Source of the DNA: a virus
Virus record (IMG/VR): IMGVR_UViG_3300007735_000958
Location: 1-62,845 of that record
Reading direction: 5' to 3' (one strand)
DNA length: 62,845 nucleotides
The notes below the pieces were generated by a model, which saw only the letters and a list, made by a program, of their open reading frames with translations, did no database searches and was not told the DNA's origin. This document shows positions 31,530-41,204 of this stretch, in pieces (within the stretch, counting starts at the first letter, position 1; each line of letters begins with the position of its first letter). Made by a program: the position numbers and the translations under genes.

Positions 31530-32606
31530 ATGGCAACCAGAACAATACAATTGGGAAGTGGAGCGGCCAGCGTAGGTTCGCTTTACACATTTGAGGGGAT
31601 AACAAACGATGATATCTATGAAGATAATTCACAAAGAATAACACGTGGGTTATTTAGTGGCAATGCCGCATCATTGGCTACATTCTTTACATCATCCGCA
31701 CAAAGCGCTTCATCGGGTCAATATTATTATGATGTTTACGATAAAGTTGGTAGTGATTCAACAAGAGAAGTTCAGTTTTCAGTAGCCTATGGACATGCTT
31801 TAGGTAGTGGTTCTATTGGTTCTACTGCTGCGGGTATTGGATTTGCTGATTCGCCATCTCGTGCAATTTATGCACAATATCAACAAACGCTTTTACCATC
31901 ATCAACTACAAAATTCAATTTCACAGGTGTGGGTGATGAAAACTCAATTTATGTTATCAATTTCAAAAGAAGTAGATTAAAGGATAAATTAGATAGAGGA
32001 AATTGGGAATTGACATTGAGTGGTTCTGGTAGACAAATAAAATTAATAGATGATTCTGGTGATACAACACAATTAAATTCGGCTGAACAAGAATACTATA
32101 ATGTTGTTTCAGGTTCATTATCAGCTGGTGTTCGTGTTGCCGCTACTACTTTAACTTATGGACGTGTTTACCCACAACGGGGTGTAATTGTATTATCAGG
32201 CACCGCATTAGATGCATCCGCATCAATGACTACCACAACATCATCAAATTCAAATGGAAACAACTCATTTAAGTTATTTTCTGCTATTAGTAGGTCAGCA
32301 GCAGTTGATTCAACCAATAACGCATTTAAAGCCAGAAATGAAGAAGAAGTTAAATCTACTTATTACTTTTTAAGAGTTAGAAACAGTAAGTTTAACTTTA
32401 GTAACAATCCATCTTATGTAACATCTTCGGCAAATGGTGGTTACACATTATCTCAACCAACATTTGTTAATGACCCAAAATCATATATTACTACAATTGG
32501 ATTATATAATGACTCAAATGAATTATTAGCAGTTGCAAAACTATCGCAACCCATTTTGAAATCATTCGCTAATGAGATTCTTTTAAAAGTAAAATTAGAT
32601 TTTTAA
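31530..32606 (+). CDS. virion structural protein, paralogue A
   Basis: 358 residues. The C-terminal end SYITTIGLYNDSNELLAVAKLSQPILKSFANEILLKVKLDF and a middle YFLRVRNSKFNFSNNP block recall a conserved virion protein of marine T4-like phages. The next gene ends with the same ITTIGLYNDDDEMMAVAKLGVP pattern, so the two are paralogues. Exact position in the virion unknown; baseplate or tail is likely. Confidence 0.75.
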   Translation: MATRTIQLGSGAASVGSLYTFEGITNDDIYEDNSQRITRGLFSGNAASLATFFTSSAQSASSGQYYYDVYDKVGSDSTREVQFSVAYGHALGSGSIGSTAAGIGFADSPSRAIYAQYQQTLLPSSTTKFNFTGVGDENSIYVINFKRSRLKDKLDRGNWELTLSGSGRQIKLIDDSGDTTQLNSAEQEYYNVVSGSLSAGVRVAATTLTYGRVYPQRGVIVLSGTALDASASMTTTTSSNSNGNNSFKLFSAISRSAAVDSTNNAFKARNEEEVKSTYYFLRVRNSKFNFSNNPSYVTSSANGGYTLSQPTFVNDPKSYITTIGLYNDSNELLAVAKLSQPILKSFANEILLKVKLDF

Positions 32607-32619
32607 ATCGTAATGATTA

Positions 32620-33504
32620 ATGGCAGAAAAAAAAATTGTATTAAGGGGTGGTGATTCCGAAACTATTAGTATTGGCTTTAAAAAAATAGACCAATTATTT
32701 TCACAAGAACGTAAGTTTATTACCCATAAAAGTTATGAGGTAACGGATTCAAACCATTATACATCATTTGGGATATCCGCATTAAGAGCGATAAAACCTG
32801 CCGTTAGTGGTGCGTTTGAATTTACATCCACCGATTTAACACAAAGTTCTACATACAATGGGTTAAGTGGTGTTTATCAAAAAAGTTTGTGGAAGAGCCT
32901 TAATCAAGTATACTTTGCAGATGATAGTAGGATAAAATTATACGACACCGCATCAGTTTTATCCATTCCCGTTTATAGATACGGGTTTGAAATAAAACCA
33001 TCATCCGTAAACATAACAAACTATTCAGGCTCAACTACAAATTATAGATATTATACGGATGTAAAAGTAGAAGATGAATGGGGAACTATAGTTTCATCAT
33101 CTGCAACATATGGTTATGTTTTTTATAGACAGGGTTTGATTGTTATGACAAATACTGGTTCTAATAATCAACATACCTTTTTAGGTGATGGTAATTGGGA
33201 TTATAGTTCTGGTAAAGGGTTTACTGTAAACTATAAAGCAACAAAAGCAATTGATGAAATTAGCTTACTTTGTCATATTGGAAAAGATGAATTTAATGTA
33301 TCTACCCACCCAACATCAATTATCAGCGGCTCATATGGAACAAGGGCCGGATTTACAACCTCTTCTACATTTTCACCTTATATAACAACCATTGGGTTAT
33401 ATAATGATGATGATGAAATGATGGCTGTTGCAAAGTTGGGAGTTCCGTTAAAGAAAAGTACAATTACGGATTTATTTATAAATGTAAAATTTGATATAGA
33501 TTAA
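32620..33504 (+). CDS. virion structural protein, paralogue B
   Basis: 294 residues. Paralogue of the previous gene, sharing the C-terminal ITTIGLYNDDDEMMAVAKLGVPLKKS module and a YGYVFYRQGLIVMTNTG-like segment. Such tandem paralogues usually form a heteromeric ring. N-terminus MAEKKIVLRGGDSETISIGFKKID. Confidence 0.75.
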   Translation: MAEKKIVLRGGDSETISIGFKKIDQLFSQERKFITHKSYEVTDSNHYTSFGISALRAIKPAVSGAFEFTSTDLTQSSTYNGLSGVYQKSLWKSLNQVYFADDSRIKLYDTASVLSIPVYRYGFEIKPSSVNITNYSGSTTNYRYYTDVKVEDEWGTIVSSSATYGYVFYRQGLIVMTNTGSNNQHTFLGDGNWDYSSGKGFTVNYKATKAIDEISLLCHIGKDEFNVSTHPTSIISGSYGTRAGFTTSSTFSPYITTIGLYNDDDEMMAVAKLGVPLKKSTITDLFINVKFDID

Positions 33505-33506
33505 TT

Positions 33507-33926
33507 ATGCCAAAAAATTGGGGTCACATCCAAAGAACCAAAGGGCATCGCTCGGGTTTAGAGGATAAAGTTTCGGAAGAATTAAAACAAATAGGTATTG
33601 ATGGTGAATACGAAAAACACCAAATACAATATACTAAACCCGCAACAAATCATACATACAAACCTGATTTCAGATTACCGAATGGTATTTTTATAGAAAC
33701 AAAAGGTAGGTTTACTTTAGAGGATAGAAAAAAACATCTACTAATAAAAGCCCAAAAGCCTGATTTGGATATACGAATTGTATTTCAGAACCCAAACGCA
33801 AAATTAAATAAAAGGTCAAAAACTACATATGGTATGTGGGCAGATAAAAATGGTTTTAAGTGGGCTACGAAGCAAGTTCCAATAGAATGGATAAATGAAG
33901 AACCCAAAACATTTTTGTTTGGATAA
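33507..33926 (+). CDS. T7 endonuclease I-like Holliday-junction resolvase
   Basis: 139 residues. It carries the whole T7 gp3 pattern: SGLEDKVSEEL (catalytic Glu), YKPDFRLPNGIFIETKG (catalytic D, E, K; a PD-(D/E)xK site), DRKKHLLIKAQKPDLDIRIVFQNPN and KTTYGMWADKNGFKWATK. Resolves branched DNA and could debranch replicating or recombining phage DNA before packaging. It sits between structural genes and the primase/recombination block. Confidence 0.92.
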   Translation: MPKNWGHIQRTKGHRSGLEDKVSEELKQIGIDGEYEKHQIQYTKPATNHTYKPDFRLPNGIFIETKGRFTLEDRKKHLLIKAQKPDLDIRIVFQNPNAKLNKRSKTTYGMWADKNGFKWATKQVPIEWINEEPKTFLFG

Positions 33927-33949
33927 TTAACTTTTCTGTTGTATATTGT
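33918..33949 (+). promoter_or_regulatory. Bacteroidetes-type promoter
   Basis: TTTG (33918-33921) in the end of the endonuclease gene, 20-nt spacer, TATATTG from 33942. The ATG of the Mom-like gene follows at 33955, so the message should have almost no leader. Confidence 0.75.
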
Positions 33950-33954
33950 GTAGA

Positions 33955-34569
33955 ATGGGTTTAGTAAAAACATACACAGTAGAACATACTACATTTAATG
34001 AGAACATTCGTGCCTTTTTGAAAAAGTGGCACTACTCTGATTATGTAAATATACAAACAAAACACGCATTTATTCTACTTAGGGAAGGAAATTTTGGTAT
34101 GCCCCAAATAATTGGGGTTTGTATTTACACACGCCCCGCAGGCCCATCTGCTGGGCAGACATATCACCCATCCCGTCCCGATAAGGTTTTGGAGTTACGG
34201 AGGTTGTGTTTGGTAGATGATACACCAAAAAACGCTGAATCCTATTTTATATCTAAAACAATCAAGTGGTTACAAAAAAATACCGATTGGGAATATATAA
34301 TAAGTTACGCGGACCAAAATCAGGGGCATAAGGGGGTTATCTATCGTGCTTCTAATTTTAATTATTTAGGTGAAACATCCCCATCAAAATCATTGGAGGT
34401 AGATGGTAAATCATTTCACATTAGAACTCTCTCTATGTTGGATAGACCTTATGGGGTTGAAATAAACAGGAGATACAAAGCGGGCGATGAGAATGTAAAA
34501 ATAATTACTAACTTACCAAAGTATATTTATACTTACGATTTAAGAAATGGTAGAAGAAAGATTGATTGA
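33955..34569 (+). CDS. Mom-like DNA modification protein
   Basis: 204 residues from ATG 33955; an upstream TTG-led start lies inside the promoter. The core ELRRLCLVDDTPKNAESYFISKTIKWLQ plus IISYADQNQGHKGVIYRASNFNYLGE is the pattern of Mu Mom-type proteins (PKN-x-E-S, SYAD-x-x-x-GH-G-x-IY-x-A). Mom has an acyltransferase-like fold and places a carbamoylmethyl-type group on adenine N6, shielding DNA from restriction. It overlaps the primase gene by 23 nt. No anti-terminator or com partner was seen. Confidence 0.78.
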   Translation: MGLVKTYTVEHTTFNENIRAFLKKWHYSDYVNIQTKHAFILLREGNFGMPQIIGVCIYTRPAGPSAGQTYHPSRPDKVLELRRLCLVDDTPKNAESYFISKTIKWLQKNTDWEYIISYADQNQGHKGVIYRASNFNYLGETSPSKSLEVDGKSFHIRTLSMLDRPYGVEINRRYKAGDENVKIITNLPKYIYTYDLRNGRRKID

Positions 34570-35491
34570 GTTATTAGAACGGGTTTTGGGTAAAAGTAAA
34601 AAAACCACTGGGGATAACTATGCTTTTTATTCACCATTTGCTGAACATTACAAACCAAAGCTTGAAATAAACATAAAAACAACAGCTGTTGGTGATAACC
34701 CTTGGCATTGTTGGATATCGGATGAAAAGGGAAAAACGATTCGTTCTCTCTTTAAAAAACTAAATGTATCTTCGCAAATATGGGATGAATACAATTCTAT
34801 TTTCAGAAATATTAGAAAATACACACAACCAACTGAACAACTAACACAACAACAAACATTTGTTCAACTACCAAAAGAGTTTACTCCTCTTTGGGAATCA
34901 TCCAAGTCCGTTATTTATTCGCACGCTTTAAATTACATTTTAGGTAGGGGAATCCGACCTGGTGATATTGTTAAGTATGGGATTGGATATTGTGTTGAGG
35001 GGGAATATAGTAATAAAATTATTATTCCCTCATACGATTCAGATGGTATGTTAAATTACTTTGTTAGTAGAGCTTTTTATGATACACCACAAAAGCATAA
35101 AAATCCAAAAGTATCCAAAGATATTATTGGGTTTGATTTGTATGTGAATTGGAATGAACCAATTGTTATTTGTGAGGGTGTTTTTGATGCAATCGCAATT
35201 CGTAGAAACGCAATTCCTATTTTTGGTAAAACCATTCCACCTAAATTAGAAAAGAAAATTTTAGATAAAAAAGTGTCCCGTATATATGTTTGTTTAGATT
35301 CCGATGCTATTAATAACTCTATCCAACTATGCGAAAAACTAATGGGTTGGGGGATTAAAGTTCACTTAGTTCAGTTGGGTTCGGAGGATGCATCTGAATT
35401 GGGTTACGATAAAATAAACACAAAAATATACAATACACCCGAATTGAACTTGTTAAGTTTAGTGGAGTATAAAATGTTTAGGAGAAAATGA
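34547..35491 (+). CDS. DNA primase, gp61-like (TOPRIM)
   Basis: 314 residues. N-terminal RNA/ssDNA-binding part with ALNYILGRGIRPGDIVKYGIGYC and IIIPSYDSDGMLNYFVSRAF, then the TOPRIM core with catalytic Glu in IVICEGVFDAIAI and the D-x-D of VCLDSDAIN. Similar to the T4 primase and Bacteroidetes-phage relatives. No obvious zinc finger at the N-terminus. It synthesises primers at the fork with the helicase (not in window). Overlaps genes on both sides. Confidence 0.85.
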   Translation: MVEERLIELLERVLGKSKKTTGDNYAFYSPFAEHYKPKLEINIKTTAVGDNPWHCWISDEKGKTIRSLFKKLNVSSQIWDEYNSIFRNIRKYTQPTEQLTQQQTFVQLPKEFTPLWESSKSVIYSHALNYILGRGIRPGDIVKYGIGYCVEGEYSNKIIIPSYDSDGMLNYFVSRAFYDTPQKHKNPKVSKDIIGFDLYVNWNEPIVICEGVFDAIAIRRNAIPIFGKTIPPKLEKKILDKKVSRIYVCLDSDAINNSIQLCEKLMGWGIKVHLVQLGSEDASELGYDKINTKIYNTPELNLLSLVEYKMFRRK

Positions 35492-38400
35492 AAAAGTTAA
35501 ATAAGATTTATCATATTGCTGATGTTCATATACGAAACTTAAAAAGACATAAAGAGTATTCTTTAGTTTTTAATCGTTTATATGATTACTTAAAATCAGT
35601 TGTAACTGAAGACTCTGCTATTGTATTAGCTGGGGATATAGTTCACGCTAAAACCGATATGACGCCGGAGGTAGTACATATGACTCAAAACTTTTTGAGA
35701 AATCTATCGGATATCATGCCTACCATTTTAATTCCTGGCAACCACGATGCAAATCTAAATAACCCTTCTCGGTTAGATGCGTTATCACCAATTGTTGATG
35801 CTTTAAATCACCCAAACTTATATTACTACAAAAACACTACAACCTTTGAGTTTGGTGGTATCGTATTCGCACACAAATCAGTATTTGATTCATCGGATGG
35901 ATTTACAAATAGTTCGGAGGTTGATGGGGATTTTAAAATCGCTCTTTATCACGGACCTGTTGATGGAATACAAACTGAACATGGGTTTAAGATTGATAAC
36001 AAAAAAGTTACGGTGGATTCTTTTAAAGGATATGATATTGTCCTTTTGGGGGATATCCATGTCCCCAATAATTCAGTATCGGGTGTGGATACTATAAAGT
36101 ACCCAGGCTCCCTGATTACACAGAACCACTCAGAATCAATTTACCCTGAGCATGGGATACTGGTATGGGATGTACCAACAAAGTCCTCCACATTTGTTCA
36201 TATTGAGAATGCGTATGGGTATGGGACTATTGATATTGAAGATGGTAAAATCGTATCAAATAATTACATTTGCCCAAAGCCAAGATTAAGATTAAGGGTT
36301 AAAGATACAACCACATCACAATTGAATAAAATTGTATCTTCTTTAAAAAAGAAATATGAAATAGAAGAGTTAAGTATTCAGAAAGTTTTATCTACAAATG
36401 AAGTTGGAAAACGAGAACATATAACTCTACACAATGTAAGGGATGTTGGATTTCAAAATAAACTATTGGAAGATTATTTGACCCAAAAGTTTGGTATTGA
36501 CTCAGAATCTTTAGAAGTTGTCAAAGGTATAAACGCTGATATAAACTCAAAGATTGTAAATCCTCATGCAATTCGGAGTTCGGTTTGGATTCCAAAAGAA
36601 TTTCAATTCTCAAATATGTTTTCTTATGGGGAAGATAACTATATAAACTTTCAAAATATGAAAGGGGCGTATGGTGTATTTGCTCCCAACGCAAGTGGTA
36701 AATCTTCTTTGTGGGATGCTTTATCCTTTTGTATTTTTGATAAGTGCTCCCGAACATCAAAAGCAGTTGATGTGATGAATTATTCTAAAAACAATTTTTA
36801 TTGTAAGTTTATCTTTGAACTAAATGGTAGGGATTATGTAATTGAGAGAACCGCAAATAAATCCACTAAAAAGGGAACTGTAAAAGTTGATACTCAATTT
36901 TACACATTCAATGATATGGGTGATATTGAAAGTTTGAATGGTGATGAAAGAAGAGATACAAATTCAGTTATTAGGCAGTATGTAGGAACATATGATGATT
37001 TCATATTGACTGCTCTCTCAACTCAATTCAACAATAGTGGTTTTATTGATAAATCACAAAAAGAACGAAAAGAGTTACTTGCTCAATTTTTGGATATGGA
37101 TGTGTTTGAGCAATTGTATTCAGTAGCAAGTGAAGAAATAAAAGAGTTATCAACCTTACTGAAAGATTATAAGGGGCAAGATTTTCCAACAAAGTTGGCT
37201 AAGGCCGAATTAGCATCTCAATCTATAACAGGTTCTATTTCTGATTTGGAAAACAAAAAAATAAATTTTGAAACTAATCTTAACAATATACACGACCAAA
37301 TTGAGGATAAGTCTGCAAAGTTAATTGTGGTGGATGGTAGTCTGGACTTAGAGTTATTAAATGCCGAATTAAAAGATTGTAGGAATTCTATAGGAACAAT
37401 ATCATCCAATATAAGGGAATTACAATCCCAAGTAAAACCATTAGAGGAAAAGCTTGAAAGAATTGGTGAGTTCTATAAAGAGTATGATTTAGATGAATTA
37501 AAAGCAAAAGATAATGAATGGCGTGTTTTAGAGCGGGATATAGCATTAATAAAACAAACCATATCAAAGTATCAGATTGAATTATCACACACCAAAAAGC
37601 ATTTGGATGGTATTGGTTCTTTTACATACGATGATAATTGTGAACATTGTGTTAAAAATAAAAACACTCCATTTGCAAAACAAAGTTTGGAATTGGAAAC
37701 TAAAATAGTAACACTAACTAAAAAGATATCTGTATTAGAAACCGAACTATCAGAAAAAGTTCAAACACAAAAGGGGTGTGATGTAAAAATGGAGTTAGAA
37801 AAAGTAAATCAGGTCAAAGAAAAAGAGCAAGAGGTAAACCGCAAATACTACAATCTTCTATCTGAATTAAATGATTCTAAATCCGATTATAACCAATACG
37901 AATCTCAATACGAAAAAATATCTGCGAACATTGAAAAAGCCAAAAAGCAAGAAAAATCGGTTGAATTCAACGCCAAACTTAATGAAGAAATTAATTCACT
38001 AAAACAAAAAAGATTGGAAATTCAATCCGAATTAAATAGGGTTACAACCGATTTAATAGATTTGTTGGGTGAGTTACGTGTTCAAAAAAATACAATTGAG
38101 TCTGTAAATGAATCTGTAAAAAAATTAAATCAAATGGAATTAAAGTATAATGGATACGAACACTACTTATCAGCAGTTAAGCGGGATGGTATTCCATATG
38201 GATTGATAGCAGAAATATTACCAAAGTTGGAGATTGAAATTAACAATATTCTTCAACCTATAGTGGATTTCCAAATCATATTAGATACCGATGGTAAAAA
38301 CATCAACTCATATATTTGTTATGGGGATGATAAGTATTGGCCATTAGAGTTGACAAGTGGTATGGAAAAGTTTGTGAGTTCAATCGCAATCAGAACCGCA

Positions 38401-38628
38401 TTAATTAGTATATCCAACCTACCCCGTCCAAACTTTATCGCTATTGATGAGGGGTTTGGTTCATTGGATACTGATAATTTTAATTCTTTGTATTTGCTAT
38501 TTGATTATTTAAAAACTCAATTTGATTTTATTATTACGATATCCCACATAGATAAAACGAGGGATATGGTAGACCAAATAATTGACATAAATAAAATAAA
38601 TTCTTTTTCTTCAATAAAATACTTATAG
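35488..38628 (+). CDS. Mre11-Rad50 fusion (gp47-gp46 fusion)
   Basis: 1046 residues, one uninterrupted reading frame. Residues 1-300 are the Mre11/SbcD nuclease: IADVHIRN (D12, H14), AGDIVHA, GNHDANL, LYHGPV, GDIHVPN. Residues about 365-1046 are Rad50/SbcC: Walker A FAPNASGKSS (K405), a long coiled coil with a CxxC zinc hook (C718-E-H-C721), signature ELTSGMEKF, Walker B FIAIDEGFGSLD (D987, E988) and the H-loop ISH. In T4 and in bacteria these are two genes. The total is close to the sum of both (about 340 and 560 in T4). Acts in recombination-dependent replication and end processing. Confidence 0.93.
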   Translation: MKKLNKIYHIADVHIRNLKRHKEYSLVFNRLYDYLKSVVTEDSAIVLAGDIVHAKTDMTPEVVHMTQNFLRNLSDIMPTILIPGNHDANLNNPSRLDALSPIVDALNHPNLYYYKNTTTFEFGGIVFAHKSVFDSSDGFTNSSEVDGDFKIALYHGPVDGIQTEHGFKIDNKKVTVDSFKGYDIVLLGDIHVPNNSVSGVDTIKYPGSLITQNHSESIYPEHGILVWDVPTKSSTFVHIENAYGYGTIDIEDGKIVSNNYICPKPRLRLRVKDTTTSQLNKIVSSLKKKYEIEELSIQKVLSTNEVGKREHITLHNVRDVGFQNKLLEDYLTQKFGIDSESLEVVKGINADINSKIVNPHAIRSSVWIPKEFQFSNMFSYGEDNYINFQNMKGAYGVFAPNASGKSSLWDALSFCIFDKCSRTSKAVDVMNYSKNNFYCKFIFELNGRDYVIERTANKSTKKGTVKVDTQFYTFNDMGDIESLNGDERRDTNSVIRQYVGTYDDFILTALSTQFNNSGFIDKSQKERKELLAQFLDMDVFEQLYSVASEEIKELSTLLKDYKGQDFPTKLAKAELASQSITGSISDLENKKINFETNLNNIHDQIEDKSAKLIVVDGSLDLELLNAELKDCRNSIGTISSNIRELQSQVKPLEEKLERIGEFYKEYDLDELKAKDNEWRVLERDIALIKQTISKYQIELSHTKKHLDGIGSFTYDDNCEHCVKNKNTPFAKQSLELETKIVTLTKKISVLETELSEKVQTQKGCDVKMELEKVNQVKEKEQEVNRKYYNLLSELNDSKSDYNQYESQYEKISANIEKAKKQEKSVEFNAKLNEEINSLKQKRLEIQSELNRVTTDLIDLLGELRVQKNTIESVNESVKKLNQMELKYNGYEHYLSAVKRDGIPYGLIAEILPKLEIEINNILQPIVDFQIILDTDGKNINSYICYGDDKYWPLELTSGMEKFVSSIAIRTALISISNLPRPNFIAIDEGFGSLDTDNFNSLYLLFDYLKTQFDFIITISHIDKTRDMVDQIIDINKINSFSSIKYL

Positions 38629-38643
38629 ATATAGGGGAAATGA

Positions 38644-41187
38644 ATGTCGTTACAACTTAAAAGAAAATTTAAAGAAAATTTAGATTCAATACCAGTTTAT
38701 ATTGAAGATACCTCACTAACTTCCGAAGGGTATTTTGGTATAGCTGAATTTCCAAAATTTTTTGGTAGGGGAAAAAATGGTGTTAGGGTAAAACCAAGCA
38801 GAGTAACACTACAACCCGGTTCTGAACTATTTATTGAAATTTTAGATGTAAACGGTCAATCGGTTTATTATGAAATACCTGATTATGAGCCGGGTGATTT
38901 ATCACGCTATATTTCGGTGTGGGTTTATGGTGAAAGAGATGATTCATACAATACCCCAAATGGTGTTGGTGAAATAATAATATGTGGTATTGCGGATAGA
39001 ACTGAAAATGGTGAAGAAATACCTAATGAATTTAAAAATATCATTAATGTTAGGTGGAGAAGAAAAATTACTATAAGTAGAGATGCCAGGTCAGAATCCC
39101 CAATCGTATTTTTACAAAACGCACAACCAACACTATCAGTATCAGAGTCGCTTTCTTTTTTTACAAACACCTCTGCAACTAGAACAACTCAATCAATAAA
39201 TGAAACGATAGTCTATTCATCGGATTTTGGTGGTGAAAATGTATTTTTAGAGACTCCCTCATCATTTATAGAGCCGGAATGGTTAAATAGTGGTATAATA
39301 AAATTTAATTTACAAAATGTAACATTAATCCCACCAATTACATTAGCAGAATCCGCTGCAGGGCTTTTAACACCAGTGAGATATACTGCCTCTTTACAAT
39401 CATTGGTTACTAGTAGAAAAGTACGGGTGGCTAACCCACTAACCGCATCGGTAACAACAAAATTTCAATCCATATTAAAAACATTTACGGGATTTTCAAC
39501 AGGTAGCTTTAATGTTGAATACATTGATACTGGAAATGCTGCATCCACAATACCAATATCTTTTGCACATATTACAATAGATAATATAAATCCAATAATT
39601 GGTAACATTGATAAAATAAATGTTTACGCAAAATCATTATCTACAAATGTATCAAATACTCAATACCGATTAATTGGTACAAAGATTTTAAATGAACCTA
39701 TATCTTCTTCAATAACGGATATATACTACAATACTGTTAGTAATTTAACATCATCAAAATTCACATTTCCTTTTCCTGCACTTAAAGAAAATGATGTAAC
39801 GGACATAAAAGTTGAATTTGTAAATGTATTAAATGATACCTCCGAACTTATTTTAAATAAACAATTAAATTTTGTTGGTTACGATCCAGGTGCTGGTAAT
39901 TCTATAACATATGTATCAGGTTCAAACCCAACAATTAATTCAATAAGAATTGTAGATAATGATCCTGATGTTAGTGTAAACTTTAATGATAATACTGGTA
40001 GATTAACCTTAATATTTGGATTTGAAGAAAATATGAAAGATCCAAACATAATACTAAACCCATCTTGGAATGGTAATAGATTTAATAATGAAACACAAAC
40101 TTATACAGTAACAGGTAGTTTTCCTGATGACATTTTAGGTTCATATCTGTATATAGTAACTGCTTCATTATTTACGGGTAGTGTAGGGCTTGTATCAAGT
40201 TCAGCTCAAACCATAAGAAGTATTTCAACAACCCCCCTAACAACATCAGGCTCACAATCTTATAGATTACAAGTTACGGCAAGTAAAGACCCGATTTTTT
40301 TAACAGCAGATAATGTTCAGGACAAAAATGTAATTAAAAATTTTACTATAAATAAACTAGAACCAAATGGACCAGTATTATATACAGGCCAAACCGGACC
40401 CGGAGCAATACCTATTACCACAATACAAAATAATTATAGACAAACCTATGGTTCTGATAAAACAGTTGCAATAGAACAACACGCCACCGGTTCTGTAACC
40501 TTTACTTATGTTACTAGTTCTAATAGTAATGGGTGGGAATATATACCAAATAGTTTAACGGCATCAATCAACGGGGGAAATCCTCCTATATCCATAGTGT
40601 ACAAAGATAATATTTATGAAACCCCACAAACCCTAATATGGACAGGTTCTATGACAGGCTCATCTAATGTTACTCTTCAAGCGAATGCTCACTATAGAAG
40701 TCCTGGTACATCAAATATTCCTCAAATATTTAGTAGACCACAATCTGATATTTGGACATTTCAAAAAATAAAAAGTATAAGATATGGGATAATACAAACA
40801 TCATCTACACTTGCGGTCGGAAGCCTACTATCGGTGTATCCAAACATTATTACAAATTTAGGATTATGGTCATTACCATTAACGCGTTCTATCGACTTCC
40901 AAACAACAACTTTAAATAATACTAAATATATATTTGGGGGTGGTTTTGGACACGCTGTATTGGTTTGTGATAATAGATTTAAACTATCAGGTGTAATAAA
41001 TGTATCGGGTGTATCGGTGGATACATTTTCCCAGACACCCGGAACAACTACTAATGATAATTTTATAACATCTGGTGGGTATAAAATATATTTAAGTAGA
41101 GGTGTGCTTGATGTTAGCGGAACTAATCGTACTGAAATGTTTTTTACAACCACAAATGATAATTCTAGCAATAATCCAACCACCTAA
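38644..41187 (+). CDS. virion structural protein
   Basis: 847 residues. The first 150 form a conserved N-terminal domain (VYIEDTSLTSEGYFGIAEFPKFFGRGKNGVRVKPSRVTLQ, VNGQSVYYEIPDYEPGDLSRYISVWVYG). The rest is Ser/Thr/Asn-rich Ig-like repeat material (several SxxITxIxxNxV segments). It heads the fibre locus and may be the baseplate connector that carries the fibres. Start by ATG 38644 after a short gap from the fusion nuclease. Confidence 0.65.
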   Translation: MSLQLKRKFKENLDSIPVYIEDTSLTSEGYFGIAEFPKFFGRGKNGVRVKPSRVTLQPGSELFIEILDVNGQSVYYEIPDYEPGDLSRYISVWVYGERDDSYNTPNGVGEIIICGIADRTENGEEIPNEFKNIINVRWRRKITISRDARSESPIVFLQNAQPTLSVSESLSFFTNTSATRTTQSINETIVYSSDFGGENVFLETPSSFIEPEWLNSGIIKFNLQNVTLIPPITLAESAAGLLTPVRYTASLQSLVTSRKVRVANPLTASVTTKFQSILKTFTGFSTGSFNVEYIDTGNAASTIPISFAHITIDNINPIIGNIDKINVYAKSLSTNVSNTQYRLIGTKILNEPISSSITDIYYNTVSNLTSSKFTFPFPALKENDVTDIKVEFVNVLNDTSELILNKQLNFVGYDPGAGNSITYVSGSNPTINSIRIVDNDPDVSVNFNDNTGRLTLIFGFEENMKDPNIILNPSWNGNRFNNETQTYTVTGSFPDDILGSYLYIVTASLFTGSVGLVSSSAQTIRSISTTPLTTSGSQSYRLQVTASKDPIFLTADNVQDKNVIKNFTINKLEPNGPVLYTGQTGPGAIPITTIQNNYRQTYGSDKTVAIEQHATGSVTFTYVTSSNSNGWEYIPNSLTASINGGNPPISIVYKDNIYETPQTLIWTGSMTGSSNVTLQANAHYRSPGTSNIPQIFSRPQSDIWTFQKIKSIRYGIIQTSSTLAVGSLLSVYPNIITNLGLWSLPLTRSIDFQTTTLNNTKYIFGGGFGHAVLVCDNRFKLSGVINVSGVSVDTFSQTPGTTTNDNFITSGGYKIYLSRGVLDVSGTNRTEMFFTTTNDNSSNNPTT

Positions 41188-41204
41188 AAAGGATATATAA
41201 TAAT

